64,000 nt of DNA from Chryseobacterium sp. OV279 (GTDB taxonomy: Bacteria; Bacteroidota; Bacteroidia; Flavobacteriales; Weeksellaceae). The notes beneath the pieces were generated by a model. That model was not told where the DNA came from and made no database searches. It saw nothing but the letters and a program-made list of their open reading frames with translations. The DNA is taken from the NCBI RefSeq assembly GCF_900128945.1, contig NZ_FQUD01000002.1:834371-898370 (forward strand), read 5' to 3'. This document shows positions 16,080 to 23,930 of this stretch, piece after piece (within the stretch, counting starts at the first letter, position 1; every line of letters begins with the position of its first letter). The position numbers were made by a program, and so were the translations under genes.

Positions 16080-16474
16080 GTGGATTTTTGGGCTATAAAA
16101 AAAGCAACAGGGCTCATTTTTTAACCATTAAGATAAGTGAAGAGAAAATCTAAAGATTTTTTAAGCCATATTTTTTATCATAAAATTTAAGAAATTCATC
16201 AACTAAAAACAAGCCACAAAGTGGCGATTTAGCCCAAGATAGGATGCAGTCCTATCAGATTCTCAAGCTACTCACTTCTATACTCCATTAATCTTTTCTC
16301 TCGCAGATTACACAGATAAAGCAGATTAAAAAAAGTTTTAAAAGCTCATCATTTAAAGCCAGATCAAAAGACAATTCTACATCTGCTTCATTCTAAGATT
16401 TACCGTTCAAATAAAAATTAAAATAGCAATAGGAACAATTTTTGGAGTAATTTGCATCAACTATCGAGAAACAT
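16080..16474. other. Gene-free gap with one double-hairpin repeat
   Basis: No gene is seen in these 395 bases. It holds a double-hairpin repeat (16213-16256) and a stretch near 16290-16330 with GCAGATTACACAGAT-type words, which also occur in the tandem repeats at 32600-33160. Confidence 0.6.
16213..16256 (+). repeat. Double-hairpin repeat, copy C
   Basis: GCCAC aaa GTGGC (16213-16225), then GATTTAGCCCAA, then GATAGGA/TCCTATC (16238-16256). The layout equals copy A at 4259-4302, with compensating changes in the first stem (GTCCC/GGGAC there, GCCAC/GTGGC here). Confidence 0.78.
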
Positions 16475-18124
16475 ATGTTTGACAAGCAGCAAAGAAAACT
16501 GAAAAGATCAGCCAGACTTATTTCCGTACTGAGCAAATACGGATTTAAAGATATGCTGGCGAGAATGAATACAGGAAATAAGCAGGAACAGATCTCTGCT
16601 GATCCGGATGAGGTGATTTCTAAAGGAACGGTATACGAAAGAATCAGGCTGGTACTGGAAGAGCTTGGACCTACATTTGTAAAACTGGGGCAGACATTCA
16701 GTAACCGGGAGGATCTTCTTCCGCCGGAACTGATCCAAGAGCTGCAGAAACTTCAGGACAAAGTGGATACCGTAGATATGGATGTGGAAGAAATTCTGGA
16801 AAATGAATTCAATATATCCATCAAAGACCATTTTCAGGAGATCCAGAAAGAACCTCTGGCCACTGCATCGATTGCGCAGGTATACAAAGCTGTTTTGATG
16901 GATGGCAGTCCTGTCATTCTCAAACTTAAAAAATCCGATGTACAGACCGTTATTGAAGATGATTTACTTCTCATCAAAGACCTGGAAAAACTGGTGTCTG
17001 CCTATTCCGAAATAGGAGAAAAACTGAATCTGAAACAGGCGATTTCCACTTTTGAAAAATCATTACTCGAAGAAGTTTCCCTGATCAACGAAAAAGAAAA
17101 TATCCTGCACTTTGCCCGAAATTTTAAGAACAATAAAGAAACGTACGTTCCGAAGATTTATGAAGAATATTCCAATAACAATATTCTCTGTATGGAGTTT
17201 ATTGATGGAATTAAGGTTACCGATAAAGCTGAGCTTTTAGCGAATAATATTGATCCTGTAAAGGTTTCCGAAGTAGGATTGAGGCTCTTTGTTTCACAGA
17301 TCCTTGATTATGGATTTTTTCACGCCGATCCGCATGCCGGAAATATCCTGGTCAAAAAGAATGGGAAAATTGTCTTCATCGATTTTGGTGCAGTAGGAAA
17401 AATTCAACCGAACGATAAGGAAATCCTTGAAAACCTTATTGTAAGCTTTGTCGCTAAAAATCCGCATAAAATTGTACGTCACCTTAAAAAGATGGCAGTC
17501 AGTTATGAAATTCCCGACGAAAGAAGATTCGAGAATGATGTAGAAGATATTCTGAACTTTGTCCACAGCTCCTCGCTGCAGGATATCAATGTTCAGGTGA
17601 TCATCAATAAAATGAAAGATATTCTGAAAGATAACAGGCTCTATATGCCGGACTATTTTTATCTTTTATTTAAGGGAATCAGTTTAATAGAAGGAGTGGG
17701 AAGAACGATCAATCCGGATCTTGATATTGTCAAAAGCCTTCATCCGTACACCAGAAAAATATTAACCAATAAGATTAAACCTAAGAATCTTTTAAAAACG
17801 GGAATGGACCGGATGCTGAATTTCACCGATAACGTGGATGAAATTCCTAAAGAACTCAGATCCGTTCTCCAAAAACTGGATGACAATAAATTTACAGTAT
17901 CCAGTGAAATTAAAAATATTGAAAAGACCAACCAACTGATCAAATCAAGCATCGTTAATTTAATTTTAGCCATGGTCCTGGGTGCCAATATGATTGCCAC
18001 AGCTATCGTTTTTGTGTCAGAATCAGGCCCGAGAATTGGAGAACTGTCTCTGGTTGCAGTTTTAGGTTTTGTATTCTCTATTATATTGGTATTAATACTT
18101 TTACTGAGAGTGACGAGGAAGTAG
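16475..18124 (+). CDS. ABC1/UbiB-family atypical kinase-like protein
   Basis: 549 residues. UbiB/AarF proteins are atypical protein-kinase-like ATPases, many of them supporting quinone biosynthesis at the membrane. The family-specific KLGQ (70-73), the Ala-rich loop with ASIAQVYKA (131-139), Lys150, HADPHAGN (283-290) and FIDFGAVGK (Asp303) are all present. Two hydrophobic segments near the C-terminus (about 490-545) should anchor it in the inner membrane. The role in menaquinone metabolism is inferred from the family. It is preceded by a repeat-bearing gap and has no operon partner. Confidence 0.93.
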   Translation: MFDKQQRKLKRSARLISVLSKYGFKDMLARMNTGNKQEQISADPDEVISKGTVYERIRLVLEELGPTFVKLGQTFSNREDLLPPELIQELQKLQDKVDTVDMDVEEILENEFNISIKDHFQEIQKEPLATASIAQVYKAVLMDGSPVILKLKKSDVQTVIEDDLLLIKDLEKLVSAYSEIGEKLNLKQAISTFEKSLLEEVSLINEKENILHFARNFKNNKETYVPKIYEEYSNNNILCMEFIDGIKVTDKAELLANNIDPVKVSEVGLRLFVSQILDYGFFHADPHAGNILVKKNGKIVFIDFGAVGKIQPNDKEILENLIVSFVAKNPHKIVRHLKKMAVSYEIPDERRFENDVEDILNFVHSSSLQDINVQVIINKMKDILKDNRLYMPDYFYLLFKGISLIEGVGRTINPDLDIVKSLHPYTRKILTNKIKPKNLLKTGMDRMLNFTDNVDEIPKELRSVLQKLDDNKFTVSSEIKNIEKTNQLIKSSIVNLILAMVLGANMIATAIVFVSESGPRIGELSLVAVLGFVFSIILVLILLLRVTRK

Positions 18125-18242
18125 ATGAGAAGTTAGATATTAGAAATCAGTTTGAAGGACTTTATGATTTCGGGCTCCCAACTAGCAAGTAGTAACCAGC
18201 AACTTTAAGGCTCTAAACCCCCACCCCGCAACAAAAAAAACT

Positions 18243-18752
18243 ATGAAAAAACTAATTTTAACCACCATTATCTTCTGCAGTTCGCTGTTCTTAGCTCAGG
18301 AATCTGCTGAAAAAGGAATTCCTGGCGACTATGACGGAAATGGAACTAAAGAATATGCCTACACCAAAGTCAGTGACTGTACGGATGAATGTGATGGGAA
18401 ATGTGAAACCACCATTTATTTCAGCGATAAAAAAATAAAACCGTTTACGATTTCACCCGCTAACAATGGAGGAGTATACAATCTGGGAGACCTTAATGAA
18501 GATGGAAAAGATGAGATTGGTTTTTATCCAGGCTGGTGTACAAGCTGCTGGCATGGCTTTCATGTTTATACATTAAGTAAAACAGGTTGGAAACCTTTGG
18601 TACCCTCTATTTCCACCCACTGTTCACAATGGGAAGAAGAAAAATTCCCTATTAAAAAAGATCCTAAAAAGAAAGGATACGTGATCATTACCTCAAGCGA
18701 ATGGGAAGATGATGATATCAGGATTAAGAGTAAAAGTGTGAAGGTAAATTGA
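18243..18752 (+). CDS. Secreted protein with FG-GAP-like calcium-binding motifs
   Basis: 169 residues with a signal peptide ending near LFLAQ (about residue 19). Two Asp-rich loops of the D-x-D/N-x-D/N-G-x-x-x-E type are seen: GDYDGNGTKEYAY and GDLNEDGKDEIGF, as in FG-GAP/VCBS or integrin-like repeats. At least seven Cys, several in CTDECDGKC and CTSCW, suggest disulfides. The function is unknown. The stop codon lies within a recurring TGAGTTT repeat module. Confidence 0.75.
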   Translation: MKKLILTTIIFCSSLFLAQESAEKGIPGDYDGNGTKEYAYTKVSDCTDECDGKCETTIYFSDKKIKPFTISPANNGGVYNLGDLNEDGKDEIGFYPGWCTSCWHGFHVYTLSKTGWKPLVPSISTHCSQWEEEKFPIKKDPKKKGYVIITSSEWEDDDIRIKSKSVKVN

Positions 18753-18759
18753 GTTTCGG

Positions 18760-18876
18760 AGTGAGACCGTTGTCAGTTGCCGGTTACTGGTTTGTAGTCA
18801 TTAAGTTAATGAATTCAGCGTCTGATGTCTGAAATCTGAAATCTGATGTCTTGCATCTTGGCTCTTACATCTTAAA
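18760..18876. repeat. Modular repeat with eight perfect-period TCTnnnn heptads
   Basis: Eight consecutive 7-base units starting with TCT occupy 18821-18876 exactly, from TCTGATG to TCTTAAA. The left part (about 18768-18820) is close to the reverse complement of 49655-49722, sharing the AAGTTAATGAATTCAGCG segment with one mismatch. So the arrays are shared cassettes, present in both orientations. Confidence 0.85.
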
Positions 18877-18917
18877 ATTCACCATTCACACAAGATTATC
18901 CTCTAAATTTAAATACC

Positions 18918-18925
18918 TATCTTTG
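18918..18925 (+). promoter_or_regulatory. Promoter -7 box, near-leaderless, for the DEAD-box gene
   Basis: TATCTTTG matches TAnnTTTG and ends four bases before the start codon at 18930 (TTTGCACCATGG). Transcription should begin at or beside the ATG, giving a leaderless or almost leaderless mRNA. Confidence 0.65.
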
Positions 18926-18929
18926 CACC

Positions 18930-20291
18930 ATGGAAAAACTCACTTTTGCGGATTTTGACCTGCCGGTTAAAATTCTTGATGTTTTAGCGGATCTGGAATT
19001 ATTCGAGCCTACACCTATTCAGGAAAAGAGCATTGGGCCTATACTTTCCGGGAGAGATGTAATGGGGATCGCACAGACCGGAACCGGGAAAACATTAGCT
19101 TATCTTCTGCCGGTTCTTAAAACATGGAAATATAACAAAACCGGGAATCCTACGGTTTTGATCCTTGTACCTACAAGAGAATTGGTGGTGCAGGTAGCTG
19201 AAATTGTTGAGAAACTTACAGAAAATATTACCGCAAGGGTAATCGGAATATATGGAGGGAAAAATATCAATACACAGAAACTGTTATTTAACAATGGATG
19301 TGATATTCTGGTAGGAACTCCGGGTAGGGTAATGGACCTTGCTATTGACAACGCTATATCATTAAGAGAAGTTCAGAAGCTGATCATTGATGAGTTTGAT
19401 GAGATGCTGAATTTAGGATTCAGACCACAGCTTACTCATATTTTCGAAATGATGAAGCCGAAGAGACAGAACATTCTTTTCTCGGCTACTATGACTGAAG
19501 CTGTTGACGAAATGCTGGATCAATACTTTGCCAGTCCGATAGAAATTTCATTGGCAAAATCAGGAACGCCTCTTGAAAAAATTGAGCAGACCGGCTATAA
19601 AGTGGAAAACTTTAATACCAAAATCAACCTTCTTGAACATTTGTTGAAAACCAATGAAGATGAAATGTCGAAGGTGTTGATTTTTACCAATAATAAGAAA
19701 AATTCAGATCTTCTTTTCTCTAAAATTGATGAACTTTTCCCTGAGCAGTTTGATGTTATTCACTCAAACAAATCTCAGAACTACAGGCTTAAAGCCATGA
19801 AAAGATTTGAAAATGAAGAGGTCAGAGGATTAATTACGACTGACGTAATGGCGAGAGGTCTGGATATTTCAGATATTACCCACGTAATCAACTTTGAAAC
19901 CCCTGAAATCCCTGAACAGTATATTCACAGAATCGGTAGAACGGGTAGGGCAGACAAAGACGGTAAAGCAATCACGTTCGTTACGAAAAAAGAAGAAGCT
20001 TATGTTCTTGACATTGAGTTATTGATGGACAAAGATCTTAAGTTTACTGATTTCCCTGCAGAAGTGAAAATAAATCCTAAGAAGATCGCTTCCGAAGAAG
20101 ATGTGATCATTATGAAAAATCCTGCACAGGTAAAACTGTATGATGGTGGTGGAGCTTTTCACGAGAAAAAGGATAAAAACAAAAAAGAAAACTGGGGCGG
20201 ACCTTCAAAAAGAAAAGCACCTAAGAAATTTGGAGCTAACAGGGCTCAGCAGAAATCTATATCTGTATCAAAATCTAAGAAAAAGAAATAA
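18930..20291 (+). CDS. DEAD/DEAH-box RNA helicase with a DEFD motif II
   Basis: 453 residues. This ATP-dependent RNA helicase has the Q motif (PTPIQEKSIGP), Walker A AQTGTGKT (48-55), PTRELVVQ, GTPGRVMD, motif III SAT, TDVMARGLDI and HRIGRTGRADK. Motif II reads DEFD (154-157) instead of DEAD; the first two acidic residues are kept, so ATPase activity is still likely. The C-terminal ~70 residues are very Lys-rich, a probable RNA-binding tail. Expression from a near-leaderless promoter is suggested by the box at 18918-18925. It ends in a bidirectional terminator. Confidence 0.95.
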   Translation: MEKLTFADFDLPVKILDVLADLELFEPTPIQEKSIGPILSGRDVMGIAQTGTGKTLAYLLPVLKTWKYNKTGNPTVLILVPTRELVVQVAEIVEKLTENITARVIGIYGGKNINTQKLLFNNGCDILVGTPGRVMDLAIDNAISLREVQKLIIDEFDEMLNLGFRPQLTHIFEMMKPKRQNILFSATMTEAVDEMLDQYFASPIEISLAKSGTPLEKIEQTGYKVENFNTKINLLEHLLKTNEDEMSKVLIFTNNKKNSDLLFSKIDELFPEQFDVIHSNKSQNYRLKAMKRFENEEVRGLITTDVMARGLDISDITHVINFETPEIPEQYIHRIGRTGRADKDGKAITFVTKKEEAYVLDIELLMDKDLKFTDFPAEVKINPKKIASEEDVIIMKNPAQVKLYDGGGAFHEKKDKNKKENWGGPSKRKAPKKFGANRAQQKSISVSKSKKKK

Positions 20292-20298
20292 AAATAAA

Positions 20299-20326
20299 AA
20301 AAAATCCCGTCAGGGATTTTTTTTGT
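20299..20326. terminator. Bidirectional terminator between convergent genes
   Basis: AAAAATCCC pairs with GGGATTTTT around the loop GTCA. Poly-A on the left and poly-T on the right let it act for the helicase gene and for the minus-strand GDSL gene. Confidence 0.88.
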
Positions 20327-20338
20327 TTATACAGTTTA

Positions 20339-20995
20339 TTATTTCATATAAGGCTTCATGACTTTCGTCCAGACTTCATATCCTTCCGGAGTCAGGTGGA
20401 GCATATCTTCCACGAAAAGATCTCTTCTTACGTTTCCATTGGAATCCTCCATGGCTTTAGTAATATCGATGAACTCTGCGTTAGGTTCTTTTTTCATGAA
20501 AGCTGCAATTTTCTTATTTGTTTCTTTCATCTGTGGCCATAGAATTTCGCGGCTCGGAGAAAATTTGATGGAAATGAAATCCACTTCAATATTTGGAAAT
20601 CTTTGTCGGATCTTTTTGTAGAATGTTTTAAACCTATCGACCACTACTTGGGCTTTCAGCTCATGGTTGTCCGCGAAATCATTATCACCGCAGTAGATGA
20701 TGATCTGTTTAGGTTGGTAAGGGTTTAAAAGGTCGTCAGCAAAATCATTCAGATCTGTCATTCTCGAACCTCCGAAACCTCTGTTGATAATGGTCTTGTC
20801 CGGGAAATAGCTGGCAACATCTGTCCACTTGGTGAAAGAGGAACTTCCTATCAGAAGGATGGCGTTTTTAGGTGGCGTGTTTTCCTGATCTGCTTTTTTG
20901 AAATTCTGAATATCCTGCCAGAACATCGGCTTTTTATCCTGAGAAAAGGATAGGGCAAAGTACAGCAATAGGAATGCTGAAAGAATCTTCTTCAT
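20339..20995 (-). CDS. Secreted GDSL/SGNH-family hydrolase
   Basis: 218 residues from the ATG at 20995 (MKKILSAFLLLYFALSFSQ signal peptide). SGNH esterase blocks are visible: ILLIGSSSFTKW (catalytic Ser), a Gly in NRGFGGSRM, IIYCGDNDFAD (Asn), and MLHLTPEGY with the catalytic His. Such enzymes deacetylate or deacylate carbohydrates and lipids outside the cell; the substrate is not evident. An in-frame ATG three codons upstream is possible. Confidence 0.88.
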   Translation of the reverse strand: MKKILSAFLLLYFALSFSQDKKPMFWQDIQNFKKADQENTPPKNAILLIGSSSFTKWTDVASYFPDKTIINRGFGGSRMTDLNDFADDLLNPYQPKQIIIYCGDNDFADNHELKAQVVVDRFKTFYKKIRQRFPNIEVDFISIKFSPSREILWPQMKETNKKIAAFMKKEPNAEFIDITKAMEDSNGNVRRDLFVEDMLHLTPEGYEVWTKVMKPYMK

Positions 20996-21031
20996 TATAA
21001 TCAATTTTAAAATATCTGATAAAAGTAATAA

Positions 21032-21055
21032 AAAACTCCCGGAAAAATCGGGAGT
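21032..21055 (-). terminator. Terminator of the minus-strand lipoprotein gene
   Basis: ACTCCCG (21035-21041) pairs with CGGGAGT (21049-21055). A run of A to the left becomes the T-tract on the minus strand. Confidence 0.85.
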
Positions 21056-21061
21056 CTGTGT

Positions 21062-21523
21062 TTATCTTTTGTAGGTAACGTAGATCAGATCGTCAGTACC
21101 ATCGTTATTGTAATCGTAAGCGCCGTACAGTTGGGCCATTTTCAGATCCTGGCTTGTAAGGATTTCAACTCTGTACCATCTTTCGGTATCATTGTCATTT
21201 TTGATGCTCAACAGCTTAGACTCTTCAGTATAGGTGAACTTACCTTCGTTTTTACCACTGATCTGGCAATCAACACCAGTTCCGGAGTAGTAGGTGTAGC
21301 TTGTGTAATAATCACTTCTGAAATGAAGTGTATTTTTAGCGTCACAGCCGGAAGGCGTTTCAGTTAAAAGTACTGTTTTATTGTCTTTTCCGGAAATAGT
21401 CTGGATTTTGCTTACCTTCCAGTCTCCGCTCATCATCTCTAATTCATAAGCTTCGAGATTGTCATCTTTACAGGAAGTTAGTGCCAAAGCAGAAAAGGCA
21501 AATAAAAGTAGCTGTTTTTTCAT
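21062..21523 (-). CDS. Lipocalin-like lipoprotein
   Basis: 153 residues from ATG 21523 (a GTG two codons upstream is the alternative). A lipoprotein signal peptide ends at ALTSC, and the mature part has the short W-containing start (LEMMSGDWKVSKIQ) and alternating beta pattern of lipocalin-like domains common in Bacteroidota. The C-terminal YDYNNDGTDDLIYV resembles a calcium loop. The function is unknown. Confidence 0.75.
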   Translation of the reverse strand: MKKQLLLFAFSALALTSCKDDNLEAYELEMMSGDWKVSKIQTISGKDNKTVLLTETPSGCDAKNTLHFRSDYYTSYTYYSGTGVDCQISGKNEGKFTYTEESKLLSIKNDNDTERWYRVEILTSQDLKMAQLYGAYDYNNDGTDDLIYVTYKR

Positions 21524-21529
21524 TTTCAC

Positions 21530-21859
21530 AAATTTTAGAATATGCTAAAATATAAATAAATTTGAAATATCTATAATGAAATCCTGCTTTTTTAAACGAA
21601 TGTTTATAAATAACAGGATTTTATATTGTGAAGCTTGGAAAATGACAGGTTTTGTAGGTAGCAGATGAGATTGTGGCAGAGTCAATGGTCAATTTTGCTT
21701 CGCAAGTCAATGTTGGGAGCCACGATGCAAGAAGTCAGATTTCAGACATCAGACAATAACTTATTAACTTAATCACTCCAAACTAGCAACCAGGAACCTC
21801 TTCCAAACTCATTTACCCTCAAAAACTCTAAGACGCTCAAACTCTCTCACCCTGGAACC
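21530..21859. repeat. Repeat-filled gap with heptads and a GCTTCGCAAG module
   Basis: No gene is seen. A TTTTGCTTCGCAAGTCAATG-type module lies at 21682-21712. Four AGAYnnn heptads follow at 21730-21757 (period 7), then TTATTAACTTAATC and CTAGCAACCAGG as in the cassette at 49655-49722. A C/A-rich stretch with repeated CTCAAAC words runs to the end of the alcohol dehydrogenase gene. Confidence 0.75.
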
Positions 21860-23023
21860 CTAATAACTCATCTCTACAATTTTATAAGCATCCTGAGGCG
21901 TCAGCTTTTTGTACTCCCCAAGACCGGACCATTTTCTGTCTGTGAAAGCTTTTTCCACTCTTTCAGCAGTTCCTTTGTATTCTTCTGTGTATTCGGAAAG
22001 TTTGGTTTTGATATCAAGGCTGTGGAAGAATTCCTCCATTTTTTTGATTCCCAGTTCAGCTTTTTCTTCCAGAGTTCCGTCTTTGATTCCCCAGACTCTT
22101 TCAGCATACTGAGCCAGTTTTCCTTTCTTCGATTCAAAATTATAACGGTAGTGGGAAGGGGCAATCACCGCTAAAGTTCTTGCGTGGTCGATTCCGAAAT
22201 AAGCTGTCAGTTCATGTCCCATAGCGTGTACTGCCCAGTCTGTGATCACTCCTTTCTGAATCAGTCCGTTCAGGGCCATTGTACAGCACCACATAAAGTT
22301 TCCGGCTGCGTCATAATCAAAATCACCTTTCAGTACTTTTGGAGCGGTTTTCTGAAGGCTGATCAGGATGCTTTCAGCAATTCTTTCCTGAAGATCTGCA
22401 GAAGACGGTGCCGTCATATACTGTTCCAAAACATGCGTATAAGCATCTGTAATACCGTTTACGATCTGATTTTTAGGAATTGTTCGGATCACTTCCGGAT
22501 CTAATACTGAAAACTGAGGGAAAAGACCAGGTCCTCCTGAAGATAATTTTTCGTTGGTTTCTCTTCTTGAGATCACATATCCTGAATTCATTTCAGAACC
22601 GGTTGCCGGCAGCGTAAGGATACTTCCGAAAGGCATTCCTTCTCCTTCAAAAGTTCTCACTGAATTTCTCAGGATATCCCAGGGCTCACCGTCATAATTG
22701 GCTGCTGCAGAAAGAAATTTAGTTCCATCGATTACAGATCCTCCGCCTACAGCAAGAAGATAGTTGATGTTTTTTTCTTTGATAAAACTTAAAGCGTTGA
22801 TCAGTACTTCATATTCCGGATTGGCAGGAACACCACCGAATTCATGCAGTTCATGATCCTTCAGCGCTTCTTTTACCTGATCGTAAACACCGTTGGTTTT
22901 GATGCTTCCGCCTCCATAGATCATTAATATTTTGGCATCTTTCGGAACTTCACGGGAGATCTTAGCGATTTCACCTTTTCCGAAAAGTATTTTTGTTGGA
23001 TTTTTAAATTCGAAATTAAGCAT
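21860..23023 (-). CDS. Iron-containing alcohol dehydrogenase (YqhD/BDH type)
   Basis: 387 residues, the usual family length. The NAD(P) region has LLAVGGGSVIDGTKF and the ATGSEMNSGYV segment. The metal site carries His in HAMGHELTAYFGIDHARTLAVIAPSH, consistent with a Fe- or Zn-dependent group III alcohol dehydrogenase that reduces short aldehydes, often with NADPH. A TAAATTTG promoter box lies about 21 bases upstream on the minus strand. No operon partner is present. Confidence 0.94.
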   Translation of the reverse strand: MLNFEFKNPTKILFGKGEIAKISREVPKDAKILMIYGGGSIKTNGVYDQVKEALKDHELHEFGGVPANPEYEVLINALSFIKEKNINYLLAVGGGSVIDGTKFLSAAANYDGEPWDILRNSVRTFEGEGMPFGSILTLPATGSEMNSGYVISRRETNEKLSSGGPGLFPQFSVLDPEVIRTIPKNQIVNGITDAYTHVLEQYMTAPSSADLQERIAESILISLQKTAPKVLKGDFDYDAAGNFMWCCTMALNGLIQKGVITDWAVHAMGHELTAYFGIDHARTLAVIAPSHYRYNFESKKGKLAQYAERVWGIKDGTLEEKAELGIKKMEEFFHSLDIKTKLSEYTEEYKGTAERVEKAFTDRKWSGLGEYKKLTPQDAYKIVEMSY

Positions 23024-23043
23024 TGTTCTAAATTTATTTGATT

Positions 23044-23051
23044 CAAATTTA
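23044..23051 (-). promoter_or_regulatory. Promoter -7 box for the alcohol dehydrogenase
   Basis: TAAATTTG on the minus strand fits TAnnTTTG and ends 20 bases before the ATG at 23023. The -33 element is weak. Confidence 0.55.
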
Positions 23052-23138
23052 CGGAAAGCAATACGAAAACTGAGTTAATGAAATTTTAAAATTACTATCA
23101 TGGAGTTTTATAATAACGATTTTGATTTAGGCTAAATT

Positions 23139-23173
23139 AGAGCCAAGAGCCAAGACATCAGACATGAGACTTT
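23139..23173. repeat. Five perfect-period AGA heptads
   Basis: Five consecutive 7-base units occupy 23139-23173 exactly: AGAGCCA twice, then AGACATC, AGACATG and AGACTTT. A GCTTCGTAAG module (23205-23237) and a 105-bp palindrome element follow. Confidence 0.88.
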
Positions 23174-23233
23174 TAGGTTAAGGTTAAACTTGATATTGGA
23201 AAATGTCAAAGGTGAATTTTGCTTCGTAAGTGA

Positions 23234-23338
23234 ATGGTGGCTTCGAGTACCTCAGCCACCAGATATTGCACTCCTGATTAAATATTCCAATGAATAAGTG
23301 ATATTCCAAATGGTGGCTGAGGTACTCGAAGCCACCAT
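23234..23338 (+). repeat. 105-bp paired-palindrome element, copy 1
   Basis: The 25-base arm at 23236-23260 (GGTGGCTTCGAGTACC...) is the perfect reverse complement of the arm at 23312-23336, extended one base or two further by flanking AT. Each arm also folds on itself through GGTGGCT/AGCCACC. The 51-base middle has no coding content. Relatives are at 27807-27911 (inverted) and 59262-59366. The layout equals a REPIN: two REP-like sequences in opposite orientation. Confidence 0.88.
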
Positions 23339-23423
23339 CACCTGTAAACCCAATTTACACTAAGACGCTCAAACCCTCCGAATCTCAAACTCTCAAACCT
23401 CGAACCCCGCAACTTCCAGTCTT
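23339..23423. repeat. C/A-rich CTCAAAC module
   Basis: The sequence after the palindrome (AAACCCAATTTACACTAAGA then repeated CTCAAAC and CTCGAAC words) closely matches 59368-59415, which follows the third palindrome copy. Strand composition is strongly skewed to C and A. No gene is seen. Confidence 0.7.
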
Positions 23424-23837
23424 CTAACTACTCTTTGACAGGTAGGCCTTAGCATCCCGGATAAATTTCTCCTTGTCTTTTTTGATGTTTTCAACCAATT
23501 TTTTCCTTTCCTCCGGAATACTGAGGTATTTTTCGCCCCAAAGATTGATCTCAACGATCAGCGGAATCAGGTCAATTCCTTTCTCTGTCAGATGATAGAG
23601 AATTTTCAGTTTACTGTCCGGATGGTCTTTCTTCGCGATAATTTCTGCTTCCAGTAAATGCTGCAGCCGTGAAGCGAGAATATTGGTCGCGATTTTTTCA
23701 TCTGCTTTAAGGAATTCTCCATACGTACATTCTTTCTTCAGCATCAGGTCGCGGATAATCAGCAGAGACCATTTATCACCCCAAATTTCCAGGGAAGAAC
23801 TGATAGGGCAGTCTGATCTTTTTTTACTCATAGCCAT
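23424..23837 (-). CDS. HxlR-family transcriptional regulator
   Basis: 137 residues from ATG 23837 (23831 also possible). It has Cys10 (KKRSDCPISSSLEIWGDKWSLLI), the winged helix-turn-helix with KIATNILASRLQHLLEAEI, and a wing near PDSKLKILYHLT. A longer frame reaching 24140 would overlap the divergent lpdA and is rejected. It is transcribed away from lpdA, and the 93-bp gap holds two inverted repeats that probably bind it. HxlR proteins often respond to quinones or electrophiles through the N-terminal Cys. Confidence 0.92.
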   Translation of the reverse strand: MAMSKKRSDCPISSSLEIWGDKWSLLIIRDLMLKKECTYGEFLKADEKIATNILASRLQHLLEAEIIAKKDHPDSKLKILYHLTEKGIDLIPLIVEINLWGEKYLSIPEERKKLVENIKKDKEKFIRDAKAYLSKSS

Positions 23838-23848
23838 ATATTTAAAAT

Positions 23849-23901
23849 AATACTTGCAAAATGAAAGTATTTGTTTTAATTTTACTTTTGTTTTGCAAGT
23901 A
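23849..23901. promoter_or_regulatory. Operator candidates between divergent HxlR and lpdA
   Basis: TACTTGCAAAA (23851-23861) and TTTTGCAAGTA (23891-23901) form a perfect 11-bp inverted repeat. A second one, AATACTT (23849-23855) / AAGTATT (about 23865-23871), overlaps the left arm. The lpdA -7 box lies between the outer arms, so a bound regulator would block both promoters. Binding by the neighbouring HxlR protein is inferred. Confidence 0.6.
23883..23890 (+). promoter_or_regulatory. Promoter -7 box for lpdA
   Basis: TACTTTTG fits TAnnTTTG and abuts the right operator arm. It ends 40 bases before the lpdA start codon. Confidence 0.5.
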
Positions 23902-23930
23902 AATTTAAACATAAAAAATTGATAAATCAA

